From NCBI RefSeq assembly GCF_900155535.1, contig NZ_LT706964.1:217340-251394 (forward strand): DNA of 34,055 nt, given 5' to 3'. The position numbers and the translations under genes are program-made. Positions within the stretch are counted from its first letter, which is position 1, and each line of letters opens with the position of its first letter. The notes under the pieces are model-generated. The model was not told where the DNA came from. It searched no databases and worked only from the letters and a program-made list of their open reading frames with translations. This document shows, in pieces, positions 23,331 through 31,571 of this stretch. This DNA comes from Corynebacterium urinipleomorphum. Lineage in GTDB: Bacteria; Actinomycetota; Actinomycetes; Mycobacteriales; Mycobacteriaceae.

Positions 23331-26300
23331 ATGTTGAACAACACAGATCGCCGCCCCGCAGAGGCCGCAGGTGCTGCTCAGTCCGGTGCCGACGTCGTTT
23401 CCTTGCGTTCCGGTTTCACGCGCTTCGCTACAGTCCTCTTTGCGCTGGGCGCCGCTATCGCACTTGTCGCCGGACTCGCATTCTCGGCTGGCACCGCGCC
23501 GAAGGCGGAGGCGCAGACGTGCAAGGACGTTGCTACCGTTGAAACCCTCAAGGTCGATTCCTCGACGCAGTATGCCAGCCCCGCGGCGCGTCTGCTCAAA
23601 CTGTCAGGATTGAAAACTGGTGACCGAGTTTCAAGACTCGAAATCTCGAACTCGAGTAAGAGTTTCGGCAAATCTACAAGCTACGTCGCGATTTTTCAAG
23701 ATAGTAGTGGTCAACTGACGCACGAAAGCTACAACGGTGCTAAAACTCCGCAAAGCTCTGGTCTCGGCACGAAAACCATCACTTATGTTTTTTCGGAGAG
23801 CCCGGTCGGTACTTCCGACGGTGGATTCGACGTTGTAGTTCCTATTAGCGACAACACGGCGTCCAATTTCACGGTAAAGGCAACAGTCACGCGCCAAGAG
23901 TGCACGACTCCTCCACCGCCGACGACTTCGAAGGAACCGTCCGCCACACCAACGCCTACAACAAAGCCGACGACTGCCCCATCGACTCCGACTTCAGCCG
24001 CCCCTTCTACCTCTGGCGCGCAGCCGACCAGCACGACTCCGACAAGCACAACCACGAAACCTACGACGCCTGGTTCTGACCCATCGACCAGCACCGCGCA
24101 ACCGACGAGCACGACACCCGCTTCCCCGACGGTGGACCCAAACGCGGGTACAGGCGAACGCCCTGCTGACGCGACGAAGCCGGGCGGGAATTGGATCGGA
24201 ATCCAGATTCACGCGCGAGCCTTTGATCAACCCTGGGAGGGGGCACCGTCCAACATTCAGTCGCAGATTTCTCCGCGTGGCAATGACACCCGTTACAGCA
24301 AGGGTCTCCGGTTCCGTCTATACCGGTCTGCTGGAAAAACTCCATTCGAGGCATCAGATATGGGGCCTTCGACCCCAATCAATGAACCATGGGCGACCTG
24401 TGTGACCAATGACAAAGGCACCTGCACCATTTATCCACCGGCTTCAGTGCTAGACACGGGTTACTTCATCATTGTCCAAGAGACCGAATATCCCGGTTCT
24501 TACCACGTCCCGGAAATCAACTGGGGTGAGTATGGCAACTTCAACAACCGAACTGGTGCGCAGCTGCCCGGTTTTGTGAATTTGCGGCAGAGGAGCGATC
24601 TCTTCGGATCCGTGATTCCGATGAGCTACGCGAACACTACGCCCGATAACACATCCGGTGCGCCACTCAACTCGTTTGGTTCCAGCGTTCAATCTCTTAA
24701 TAATCCGCCGATCGAGAAAGCTCGCCGGTGTCAAGCCTCCACCGGCCCCAGGATCGCGCTCGTTATGGATACGACCGCTTCAATTAGTGCGGCCAACGGG
24801 ACCCAGCTTTATCGGGATGCGGTTTATGAGAAGGCAGGCAGCTTTCTCGACAGCCTCCAAGGAACTGGTGCTAGCGTTGCCTTCTTCAGTTTCGCTGCAG
24901 ATTCTCCGTCAAATTCCCCCAACTATCCCCAGCCGATCTCGGTAGATGCTGACCTGCAGGGGGCTAAGGCGGCGGCCAAGAGCGCCCTGAGGGGGATGGG
25001 GGGTGTGACCAACTGGGAACGCGGACTCAATGCGGCTAAAAATGCCGGAGTCAAATACGACGAAGTCATTTTCGTCACCGATGGTGACGCTAACCACTGG
25101 GGTTCAGGCAACACCGGTGTGAATGTCGATGGCTCAGTTCGCGGTGTCGAAGCTGCAATCTTCCGCGCTAATGAAATTAAAGAGATGGGCACCCGAATCG
25201 TCTCGATCGGTGTCGGCCAAGCAGAAACCGCTGCGCATTGGAAAGGCGCCGGACAGCTGAAAGCAGTATCCGGACCGACTTACGGTGAAGACTACTTCGG
25301 TACTGACTGGAACCATCTCGCAGCCACACTTCGAGCGGCAGCCAGCCAAGTTCTCTGCCAACTTGAGGTCACCGTGGATAAGACCATCGTCGACTCACAA
25401 GGCAATCGAGTTGCCGATCAAAGCGCAGCGAATGGCTGGGACATGAGTATCAATGTCTCAAATATCAAATCCAATTTGGACGGAACGCTCGCTGGTGGGC
25501 TGGAATCTAGCGACCCGGTGTACCCAGCTAAACTTTCGGGGCAGAACGGTGTGAAGGTGCCTGTCAACGGCCGTATAGATGACACTAGGGGAACACCCGA
25601 CTCTAGCTGGATGGTCACTTTCTACGGTGACAACGGTGTTGACTCCTCCGGCAAGAGAATTCCGAACTCGGCAAGTGTCTCGATCTCTGAGAACACAGCC
25701 AGCAAGCAAGGCTACGAGTTTGTCGCTGGCCAAGGATCGGCGGGCAATTACCGGGGCTCTTGGTATGAAGTGAAAGACATTGTATCGGGTAACACTCTGA
25801 AAACAGGGGCCTTGACCGACCCGAAAGTCGATATTGGTGACCAGCCCCAGGGAAGAAAAGTGATCGTTCACATGGCGAATCGCTTCATCCCCGAGATCAC
25901 GCTCCAAAAGGATCTTCCCAATGGACGAAAGATCGATTCGGATCAGTTCAGCCTTGAAATTTCTAAGGTGACGGGTGCACAGAACGGAGCATTCGTGGAA
26001 TCGCCTTTGGGAAATCCGGCCGTGACTCAGGGAATGGAAAAAGGACTTCAGAAAACAAGGGATGGAAAGCCGGTTCAGGCGGGCCCATTCAAATTGGAGC
26101 CGAACACCACCTACCTCTTGCGCGAAAACGGCTCCAACAACGCGAAGTTGAGCGATTACGACACAACGTTGAAGTGCACGGGTGCGAATGCCCAACCTGT
26201 GCCTGAGACGATGCGAGGCGGAACGGGACGAGTCTGGCAAGTTCAGACTGCGTCAAATATGAGCGCAAACATCAACTGCACCTTCACCAATACACCAGTT

Positions 26301-26792
26301 GCGGCTTCTTCTATTTCCTGGAAGAAAATCGACAACGAGAAGAACCCTCTTGCGTGTTCGCAGTGGCAGCTGACCCGGACAAAGGACGCCCAAGGCAAAG
26401 CTGTCACTCCCGAGAAGTGGGTAGTGAATGACAACGCTCAAGGAGCCACCTGCACCTACCCCAACTCCGGGCTTCAGGAAAAGAAGGATATCGATCCGGC
26501 TCCCGGCTCGTTCAAGGTGGATCAGCTTCCACTCGGGACCTACTTCATTGAAGAGGTGCGGGCTCCGGAGGGATACGGGGTGAATGACAAGCGCAAGAGC
26601 GCGGAATTCGTCTTGACCGCAGATAATTCCATGAACGGGGTTGTACTGAGTGATGCCTTCATCAACTACCCCAGTACTAAGACTCCGGGCACGCTTCCGC
26701 GAACAGGTGGCCACGGCATCGGCCTACCTGCAGGAATCGCGATTCTTATTCTCGGCGCTGGTTTCGCGATGCTTCGCCGACAACGAGCCTAA
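23331..26792 (+). CDS. Pilus tip adhesin, SpaC/SpaF type, with von Willebrand A domain
   Basis: 1153 residues; ATG 23331 with GAAGG 8 nt upstream. A long signal region (hydrophobic 30-52, cleavage near AEAQT) is followed by a Ser/Thr/Pro-rich linker (about 190-275). The vWA domain starts IALVMDTTAS with the metal-site (MIDAS) motif D-T-T-A-S (Asp480 to Ser484; the usual form is DxSxS) and has a TDGD turn at Asp584. CnaB-type repeats fill the C-terminal third, ending with the E-box YFIEEVRAPEGYGV. The sorting signal is LPRTG (1122-1126), then a hydrophobic segment and RRQRA. It should sit at the pilus tip and bind host ligands through the vWA domain; the ligand is unknown. Codon use and lower GC differ from the neighbouring pilin gene. 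Confidence 0.92.
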   Translation: MLNNTDRRPAEAAGAAQSGADVVSLRSGFTRFATVLFALGAAIALVAGLAFSAGTAPKAEAQTCKDVATVETLKVDSSTQYASPAARLLKLSGLKTGDRVSRLEISNSSKSFGKSTSYVAIFQDSSGQLTHESYNGAKTPQSSGLGTKTITYVFSESPVGTSDGGFDVVVPISDNTASNFTVKATVTRQECTTPPPPTTSKEPSATPTPTTKPTTAPSTPTSAAPSTSGAQPTSTTPTSTTTKPTTPGSDPSTSTAQPTSTTPASPTVDPNAGTGERPADATKPGGNWIGIQIHARAFDQPWEGAPSNIQSQISPRGNDTRYSKGLRFRLYRSAGKTPFEASDMGPSTPINEPWATCVTNDKGTCTIYPPASVLDTGYFIIVQETEYPGSYHVPEINWGEYGNFNNRTGAQLPGFVNLRQRSDLFGSVIPMSYANTTPDNTSGAPLNSFGSSVQSLNNPPIEKARRCQASTGPRIALVMDTTASISAANGTQLYRDAVYEKAGSFLDSLQGTGASVAFFSFAADSPSNSPNYPQPISVDADLQGAKAAAKSALRGMGGVTNWERGLNAAKNAGVKYDEVIFVTDGDANHWGSGNTGVNVDGSVRGVEAAIFRANEIKEMGTRIVSIGVGQAETAAHWKGAGQLKAVSGPTYGEDYFGTDWNHLAATLRAAASQVLCQLEVTVDKTIVDSQGNRVADQSAANGWDMSINVSNIKSNLDGTLAGGLESSDPVYPAKLSGQNGVKVPVNGRIDDTRGTPDSSWMVTFYGDNGVDSSGKRIPNSASVSISENTASKQGYEFVAGQGSAGNYRGSWYEVKDIVSGNTLKTGALTDPKVDIGDQPQGRKVIVHMANRFIPEITLQKDLPNGRKIDSDQFSLEISKVTGAQNGAFVESPLGNPAVTQGMEKGLQKTRDGKPVQAGPFKLEPNTTYLLRENGSNNAKLSDYDTTLKCTGANAQPVPETMRGGTGRVWQVQTASNMSANINCTFTNTPVAASSISWKKIDNEKNPLACSQWQLTRTKDAQGKAVTPEKWVVNDNAQGATCTYPNSGLQEKKDIDPAPGSFKVDQLPLGTYFIEEVRAPEGYGVNDKRKSAEFVLTADNSMNGVVLSDAFINYPSTKTPGTLPRTGGHGIGLPAGIAILILGAGFAMLRRQRA

Positions 26793-26800
26793 GACGCTAG

Positions 26801-26830
26801 GTGGGAGCCAACAGCGAAGCTGGCTCTCAC
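26801..26830 (+). other. Intercistronic hairpin between tip adhesin and second sortase
   Basis: GTGGGAGCCA (26801-26810) pairs with TGGCTCTCAC (26821-26830), one G-T pair, loop 10 nt. No T-run follows. Like the structure before the first sortase, it could limit expression of the downstream sortase. Confidence 0.55.
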
Positions 26831-26885
26831 GTGAGATTGCTCTTTGGACCTACGCATTCGATTGCCCCACTTGGAAAGTTGAAAA

Positions 26886-27794
26886 ATGGCCTCTACTAGG
26901 ACAGCGCAGCACCGCAAGCAAGCTTCGCCCCGAGGCATGCTGCTTCCAGTGCTGTTGATTTTGCTCGGTCTTGCAGTCTTGCTCTACCCGGTAGTGGCCA
27001 CCCAATGGAACAACTATCAGCAGACAAAGGTCGCTGAGGACTACCGGTCCATCATGGAGGATGCCGTCCAAAAGGATCCGGATGCCATGGCACGGGCTCT
27101 TGAATCCGCCCGCGAGTACAACCGAGAGGGACGTGGGGGTCCGATCCTGGATGCGTGGTCTTCCCGTGATGCCGAGAGCAATCAGGAGTACCAGGCGTAT
27201 CTGAAGCAGCTGTCGGGTTTGCCAGCCATGGCACAGCTGGTCATTCCATCGATCAATGTGAATCTGCCAGTTCAACACGGCACAAGCGATGAAACGCTGA
27301 CCAAAGCTGTGGGACACTTGTTCGGGACTTCGTTGCCTGTCGGTGGTCCCGATACGCACGCGGTGTTGACAGGACACACGGGCCTGACAAATGCGACGCT
27401 CTTTGACAATCTCACCGAAGTCAAAGAGGGCGACGCGATCTATCTCGCTGTATTCGGCGAAAAGCTCAAGTACGAAGTCCACGACATCGAGGTGGTTCTG
27501 CCTGAGGAGACAGACAGTCTCAGGGTGAAAGAAGGCGAGGACCTTCTCACATTGATCACCTGCACGCCCTACGGAATCAATACTCACCGTCTTCTCGTGC
27601 ATGCGCACCGTGTGCCGATGGACCCAGACGACTCCGCACTCGACGACGCCGGGCCGCCGATCCAGTGGTGGATGGGAGCAATCCTCGCCGTAGCGGTGCT
27701 GGTGATTCTGCTCCTCATCTGGTGGTTGCGGCGCCAGAGAAAGAAGCGCAAGGAAGCGGAGGCTGCAGCCGCTTCTGCTTCGGAGACGGAGTAG
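26886..27794 (+). CDS. Class C sortase (pilin polymerase), second of the intact cluster
   Basis: 302 residues; ATG 26886, weak GGAAAG site upstream. N-terminal membrane segment (LLPVLLILLGLAVLLYPVVA) then TQWNN; lid motif ILDAWS. The triad is complete: His164 (LTGHTGL), Cys226 (LITCTPYG) and Arg235 (NTHRLLVH). A C-terminal membrane segment and a long Lys/Arg/Glu/Ala tail follow. Closely related to the sortase at 21570 and likely a duplicate. In clusters with two class C sortases, one may prefer the tip or base subunit; here its place after the tip adhesin suggests a role in adding that subunit. That is inference. Confidence 0.94.
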   Translation: MASTRTAQHRKQASPRGMLLPVLLILLGLAVLLYPVVATQWNNYQQTKVAEDYRSIMEDAVQKDPDAMARALESAREYNREGRGGPILDAWSSRDAESNQEYQAYLKQLSGLPAMAQLVIPSINVNLPVQHGTSDETLTKAVGHLFGTSLPVGGPDTHAVLTGHTGLTNATLFDNLTEVKEGDAIYLAVFGEKLKYEVHDIEVVLPEETDSLRVKEGEDLLTLITCTPYGINTHRLLVHAHRVPMDPDDSALDDAGPPIQWWMGAILAVAVLVILLLIWWLRRQRKKRKEAEAAAASASETE

Positions 27795-27834
27795 GGAATC
27801 TGGACTGATCTTCTGGCCTCGCACAACGCAACGC

Positions 27835-27853
27835 GCCCCGCGGCACCGTTGTG
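27835..27853 (+). terminator. Left arm of a terminator split by IS3 insertion
   Basis: GCCCCGCGGCACC (27835-27847) pairs with GGTGCGGCGGGGC (30730-30742), 12 of 13 bases. Removing the IS3 element and one GTG target repeat restores a hairpin with a 9-nt loop between the convergent sortase and ppa genes. Confidence 0.65.
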
Positions 27854-28182
27854 TGAACTGCTCCCCATTAGTTGGACTGAGAAATCAGTTACCGACTAGT
27901 GGGGAGTAGTTTTCATTGAGAGCACGAAGTTCGCTAAGTGAGCGGCAGCGCGAGCAGTTGGTGGAGTGTTTCGAGCAAGGCATGGGCTCTATAGCCGCTG
28001 CCAATGCTCTTGGTGTCTCTAAATACGCCGTCCGTACGCTCCGTCGTCGGTTTCAACTGCATGGCAGGCTATGTCTTGTGGAGAAACCGACAAAGCAGCA
28101 GTACTCGTTCGAAATCAAGAAGGAAGTTGTCGAGCGTCACCTTGCTGGCGAGACAAGAATGGATCTTGCCCGTGAGTTTGGC

Positions 28183-28190
28183 CTGTCGTC
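28183..28190. repeat. Target duplication, left, IS256 copy 2
   Basis: CTGTCGTC at 28183-28190 is repeated at 29614-29621. Confidence 0.93.
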
Positions 28191-29613
28191 GGTCAAGTCC
28201 CGTGTAGTGGTGTAGCCGTTCGTGCTTTCGGCTCGGTATGAAGTTCGGGGTTTGGTTAGGCGGTTAGCTGGTGCTGCTCACCATGATCGTCTCCTGTGCG
28301 GTGCATGAGGTGTTTGGTCTGTTCGAGTGCGGATAGTGACATGTAGCGTTTCTGCTGGATCCAATCGTCGTGTTGCTCTGCAAGTACCGCACCAACAAGC
28401 CGGATGATGGATTCACGATTCGGGAAGATACCCACAACATCGGTGCGCCGGCGGATCTCCCGGTTTAACCGTTCTGTGGGATTGTTCGACCACACCTTCG
28501 TCCAAACTGGTTTCGGGGCGGCGGTAAACGCCAACACCTCATCGAGTGATTCCTCTAAGTACGTTGCTACCTGGGGGAACTTCGGTTCCAACAGATCAAC
28601 GACCTCATGGGCTTGCCCCCAGGTGGATGCCGCGTCAGGTTGCTGGAAGATCGTCTGGAACATCGCTGAGACCATCGGCCACTGTGTTTTCGGGACCTGC
28701 TCGTAGAGGTTCTTAGCGAAATGGGTGCGGCACCGCTGCCACGACGCATCAGGCAGCACCTCAGCAATGGCGTGCTGGATGCCTTCGTGAGCGTCACTGG
28801 TGATCAGGAAGACACCGCGAAGTCCGCGGGCTTTTAAGTCTTGGAAGAAGCCTTTCCACGATGCGTTGGATTCCGCGGTGGCGACGTGCATGCCGAGCAT
28901 TTCGCGGTAGCCGTCGGCGTTGACCCCGGTGGCCAACAGCACGCAGCATTTGACCACCCGGCCGCCTTCACGCACCTTGATCGTCAGCGCATCGCACGAC
29001 AGGTAGGCGTACCCACCGGGATCGAGTGGACGGTTTTTGAAATCGGCGACCATCTCGTCGAGTTCTTCCGACATCCGTGAGACTTGCGATTTCGACATGT
29101 TGGAAATGCCAAGTGTTGCCACCAGATCGTTCATTCTGCGGGTGGAGACCCCTTTGAGATAGCACGTCGCGATCACGGTCGATAAGGCCCGTTCGGCCCG
29201 TGAGCGTCGCTCGAGCAGCCAGTCTGGGAAGAAAGCGCCGTGGCGTAGCTTCGGCACTGCCACATCGATCGTGCCGACGCGGGTGTCCAGATCGCGGTGG
29301 CGGTACCCGTTGCGGTGGTTGACCCGCTCGGTGGAAGCAACACCGTACTCGGCGCCGCAGACGGTGTCGGCCTGGGCGGAGAGGATCTGGTTGATAAACC
29401 CTTGCAGCATCTGCCGCATTAGATCTGGCGACGCTTGGGCGAGCAGATCGTCCAGATAGGTTGTCGGGTCGATAGAATGCGGAGCAGCGGTCATCGTCAT
29501 GTGCCTTTCGGTGAGATGTGGTAGTTGAGTCGAAAGGTTACTGACGGTGGCCGCCCCACTATTTTCAAGGGCCCACCATCAGCAAGCGTTACACCACACT
29601 AAGGGACGCAACC
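28191..29613. mobile_element. IS256-family insertion sequence, copy 2 (1423 bp), inside IS3
   Basis: Same length, ends and apparent sequence as 10700-12122, in the same orientation 17491 bp away. It is flanked by the 8-bp repeat CTGTCGTC and lies inside IS3 orfA, so it arrived after the IS3 element. The different target repeats show two separate insertions. Confidence 0.95.
28256..29500 (-). CDS. IS256-family transposase, second copy
   Basis: 414 residues, identical to the product of 10765-12009, including the Mutator-type C-terminal block. Intact, and may act on both copies. Homologous recombination between the two direct copies would delete or duplicate the 17.5 kb between them, including the whole pilus cluster. 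Confidence 0.97.
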   Translation of the reverse strand: MTMTAAPHSIDPTTYLDDLLAQASPDLMRQMLQGFINQILSAQADTVCGAEYGVASTERVNHRNGYRHRDLDTRVGTIDVAVPKLRHGAFFPDWLLERRSRAERALSTVIATCYLKGVSTRRMNDLVATLGISNMSKSQVSRMSEELDEMVADFKNRPLDPGGYAYLSCDALTIKVREGGRVVKCCVLLATGVNADGYREMLGMHVATAESNASWKGFFQDLKARGLRGVFLITSDAHEGIQHAIAEVLPDASWQRCRTHFAKNLYEQVPKTQWPMVSAMFQTIFQQPDAASTWGQAHEVVDLLEPKFPQVATYLEESLDEVLAFTAAPKPVWTKVWSNNPTERLNREIRRRTDVVGIFPNRESIIRLVGAVLAEQHDDWIQQKRYMSLSALEQTKHLMHRTGDDHGEQHQLTA

Positions 29614-29825
29614 CTGTCGTCAGACATTCTCGTCAGAGATTGGGCGCGGAAATGGCGCAAAGGTGGCGATGAGGCACTAAAACCGAAGCCGAAGGGCAGG
29701 TCCAAAGGTTCGGCTGCCCCGAAGCGGCTTAGCGAAGAAGAGCAGCTGCGGCGCCAGATCGCGCGGTTGGAAGCGGAAAACGCTTATCTAAAAAAATTGC
29801 GGGACTTGAGGAATCAGGGACGCGC

Positions 29826-30689
29826 TTGAAAGTGCAGGCGATTGTCATCCTCAAGTCGCACCACCGCTTGGAATACCTCCTAGAAGCAGCTGGTATCCCG
29901 CGGTCGACGTTCTTCTACCACCAGAAACGACTCAGCCAACCGGATAAGCACGCCGCGCTCAAAGATGCGATCCGGGAAAGCTTCGAACGTAACAAGCATC
30001 GCTACGGCTACCGGCGAGTACTACTCGACCTGCGTAGCCAGGGCTGGGTGGTCAACCACAAGCTCGTCTACAAACTCATGTGCGAGATGGGTCTTCGAGC
30101 CAAGGTCCGCCAACGCAGGCCTTATGTTTCCTACGCTGGGACGATCAGCCACATTGCCGACAACAAACTTGACCGCAAGTTCACCCCTGATAAGCCGAAT
30201 ACCGTTTTCGTCAGCGACGTCACCGAGTTCAGGGTCGCAGGCCGCAAGGTCTACCTGTCACCAGTGATGGATCTGTTCGATCGTTCAATTGTTTCCCACA
30301 CTGTGGATACATCGCCGTCGACAGCGTTTACCGCTGATTCCTTGACCAAGGCGATCGCGGTTTGTGCGCCTGAACCCGGGTGGATGATGCACACCGACCA
30401 AGGATTCCAGTATCAGCACTCGTCCTGGCGCGACCTGATTAGTGACAACGGTGGTATGCAGTCAATGTCGCGTAAAGCCAACTGCTACGACAACGCGGTC
30501 ATGGAGAACTTTTTCGGGCACTTGAAAACCGAGATGTACTACGGCGAAGTCTTCGACACTGTCGCAGAGTTCAACCAGGCGATCGATCAGTACATCGGGT
30601 GGTACAACACTGAACGTATCCAACAACGACTCAAGGGCCTGCCCCCGATGCAATATCGGAATCAGGCCCTTGAACCCCTAACCGCCTAG
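29826..30689 (+). CDS. IS3-family transposase orfB (integrase core)
   Basis: 287 residues from TTG 29826, in the -1 frame relative to orfA. The open frame extends upstream to the A7 run, as expected for production as an orfAB fusion. An HTH_21-type region (HRYGYRRVLLDLRSQG) is followed by the DDE core: FVSDVTEF (Asp), MMHTDQGFQY (Asp) and NAVMENFFGHLKTE (Glu). The C-terminal YNTERIQQRLKGLPP is typical. Intact, but without its orfA partner it is probably inactive. Confidence 0.93.
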   Translation: MKVQAIVILKSHHRLEYLLEAAGIPRSTFFYHQKRLSQPDKHAALKDAIRESFERNKHRYGYRRVLLDLRSQGWVVNHKLVYKLMCEMGLRAKVRQRRPYVSYAGTISHIADNKLDRKFTPDKPNTVFVSDVTEFRVAGRKVYLSPVMDLFDRSIVSHTVDTSPSTAFTADSLTKAIAVCAPEPGWMMHTDQGFQYQHSSWRDLISDNGGMQSMSRKANCYDNAVMENFFGHLKTEMYYGEVFDTVAEFNQAIDQYIGWYNTERIQQRLKGLPPMQYRNQALEPLTA

Positions 30690-30723
30690 ACTTAAACCAG
30701 TCCAACTTTCGGGGGCCAGTTCA

Positions 30724-30742
30724 GTGCGGGGTGCGGCGGGGC
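30724..30742 (-). terminator. Right arm of the split terminator (ppa side)
   Basis: Partner of 27835-27847. From the ppa side the terminator now lacks its distal arm, so ppa transcripts may run into the IS3 element. Confidence 0.6.
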
Positions 30743-30744
30743 GT

Positions 30745-30766
30745 TCGTCGATAAGCGGGAATGCTT
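30745..30766 (-). repeat. 3'-flank motif, copy 4
   Basis: On the minus strand AAGCATTCCCGCTTATCGAC, then GA and CGCCCCGCCGCACC. It lies about 50 bp after the ppa stop, in the sense direction, like copies after groEL and marR. Confidence 0.5.
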
Positions 30767-30816
30767 TAGTTCTTAGTCTTGGCGTCCTTGGTCTCTTCGA
30801 GGTTCTCGCGGGAGTT

Positions 30817-31302
30817 CTACTCGCCCTGGGCCTTGAAGTTCTGCAGGGACTCCTCGAGGATCTTCTCGGCCTCGGCCTTGTCGCCCCAGCCGGAACCGGA
30901 GACCTCCTTATTGGGCTCGAGGTCCTTGTAGTGGACGAAGAAGTGCTCGATCTCGTCCTTGACAAAGTCGGAGACGTCGTCGATGTCCTGGTAGGACTCA
31001 TAACGCACATCGTCGATGACGCAGAGGAGCTTGTCGTCGCCGCCGGCCTCATCCGTCATCTTGAACACGCCGATCGGGCGGGCAATGACCGTCACGCCCG
31101 GGAACACCGGCTCCGGGGTGATCACCAGCGCGTCCAGCGGGTCGCCGTCGTCCGCGAGCGTGTTGTCGATGTAGCCGTAATCCGCCGGGTACGCCATCGG
31201 GGTGAACAGGTAACGGTCCAGGAAGACGCGGCCGGTCTCGTGGTCGACCTCGTACTTGTTGCGGGAACCCTTCGGGATCTCAATGATGACCTCAATAGCC
31301 AT
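30817..31302 (-). CDS. ppa: Inorganic pyrophosphatase (family I)
   Basis: 161 residues, normal for a bacterial family I enzyme; ATG 31302 follows AAGGAGCG. It hydrolyses pyrophosphate to phosphate in the cytoplasm and drives biosynthetic reactions. The signature DGDPLD (Asp52, Asp54, Asp57), which binds Mg2+, is present, with [11 protein letters not shown] at the N-terminus and YPADYGYI around residues 38-45. The [11 protein letters not shown] and HYKDLEPNK segments complete the active site. It is divergent from dacB, with an IS3 element between them; in related genomes ppa and dacB are neighbours. Confidence 0.97.
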   Translation of the reverse strand: MAIEVIIEIPKGSRNKYEVDHETGRVFLDRYLFTPMAYPADYGYIDNTLADDGDPLDALVITPEPVFPGVTVIARPIGVFKMTDEAGGDDKLLCVIDDVRYESYQDIDDVSDFVKDEIEHFFVHYKDLEPNKEVSGSGWGDKAEAEKILEESLQNFKAQGE

Positions 31303-31519
31303 TGAACGCTCCTTAAGTCTTTGGCGGTGTCTGTCTGGGGACCATCGTAGCCTGCGGCCTGGGTGGGGTGCGCGGAGTCGTGGGGGTGTGGGCTGGCGCG
31401 GGCCGGGGTTTCTGCGGGGTTTCGGGGTGGTTGTGCGGTCGTTTTGTTGTGGTTTCGGGTGCTTTTGGGTGCTTTTGGGCGCTTTTGGGCGCGGCGCTGG
31501 CTCAGGTTAGTCCCGTTTG
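31303..31519. other. GT-rich region upstream of ppa with 10-bp tandem repeat
   Basis: No convincing gene. The plus strand is strongly G/T-biased. GCTTTTGGGY is repeated three times at 31461-31490, with a degenerate unit before it (GGTTTCGGGT). It sits about 160 bp upstream of the ppa start and just before an IS3 element. Confidence 0.55.
31461..31490. repeat. 10-bp tandem repeat, three units
   Basis: GCTTTTGGGT, GCTTTTGGGC, GCTTTTGGGC in direct succession. Confidence 0.85.
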
Positions 31520-31546
31520 AGTTTCAGATCCCATTAGCAACATGAG
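31520..31546. repeat. 27-bp direct repeat, left of IS3 element 2
   Basis: The 27 bases starting AGTTTCAGATCCCATTAGCA recur exactly at 32851-32877. Each copy abuts one end of the IS3 element. Confidence 0.95.
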
Positions 31547-31571
31547 TGAAGCGTCCTGGTTTTTGTTCCGC

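Larger units (their letters stand above)
27916..29829 (+). pseudogene. IS3 orfA, interrupted by IS256
   Basis: First part 27916-28190 (TTG start; MRARSSLSERQREQLVECFE onward, with a helix-turn-helix around residues 25-45). Second part 29622-29829. Removing the IS256 element and one target repeat gives a continuous frame across GLSS|DILVRDWARKW, ending in a leucine-zipper-like QIARLEAENAYLKKL and the stop at 29827-29829. An A7 run (29790-29796) is the expected site for -1 frameshifting into orfB. The orfAB transposase can no longer be made from this copy. Confidence 0.9.
27854..30723. mobile_element. IS3-family element (about 1.44 kb) carrying an inserted IS256 copy
   Basis: Terminal inverted repeats begin TGAACTGCTCCCCATTAGTT on the left and, read inward, TGAACTGGCCCCCGAAAGTT on the right. 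The 3-bp target repeat GTG is at 27851-27853 and 30724-30726. Without the 1423-bp IS256 element and its 8-bp duplication the length is 1439 bp, normal for IS3. It has two genes, orfA (broken) and orfB (intact). Confidence 0.92.
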
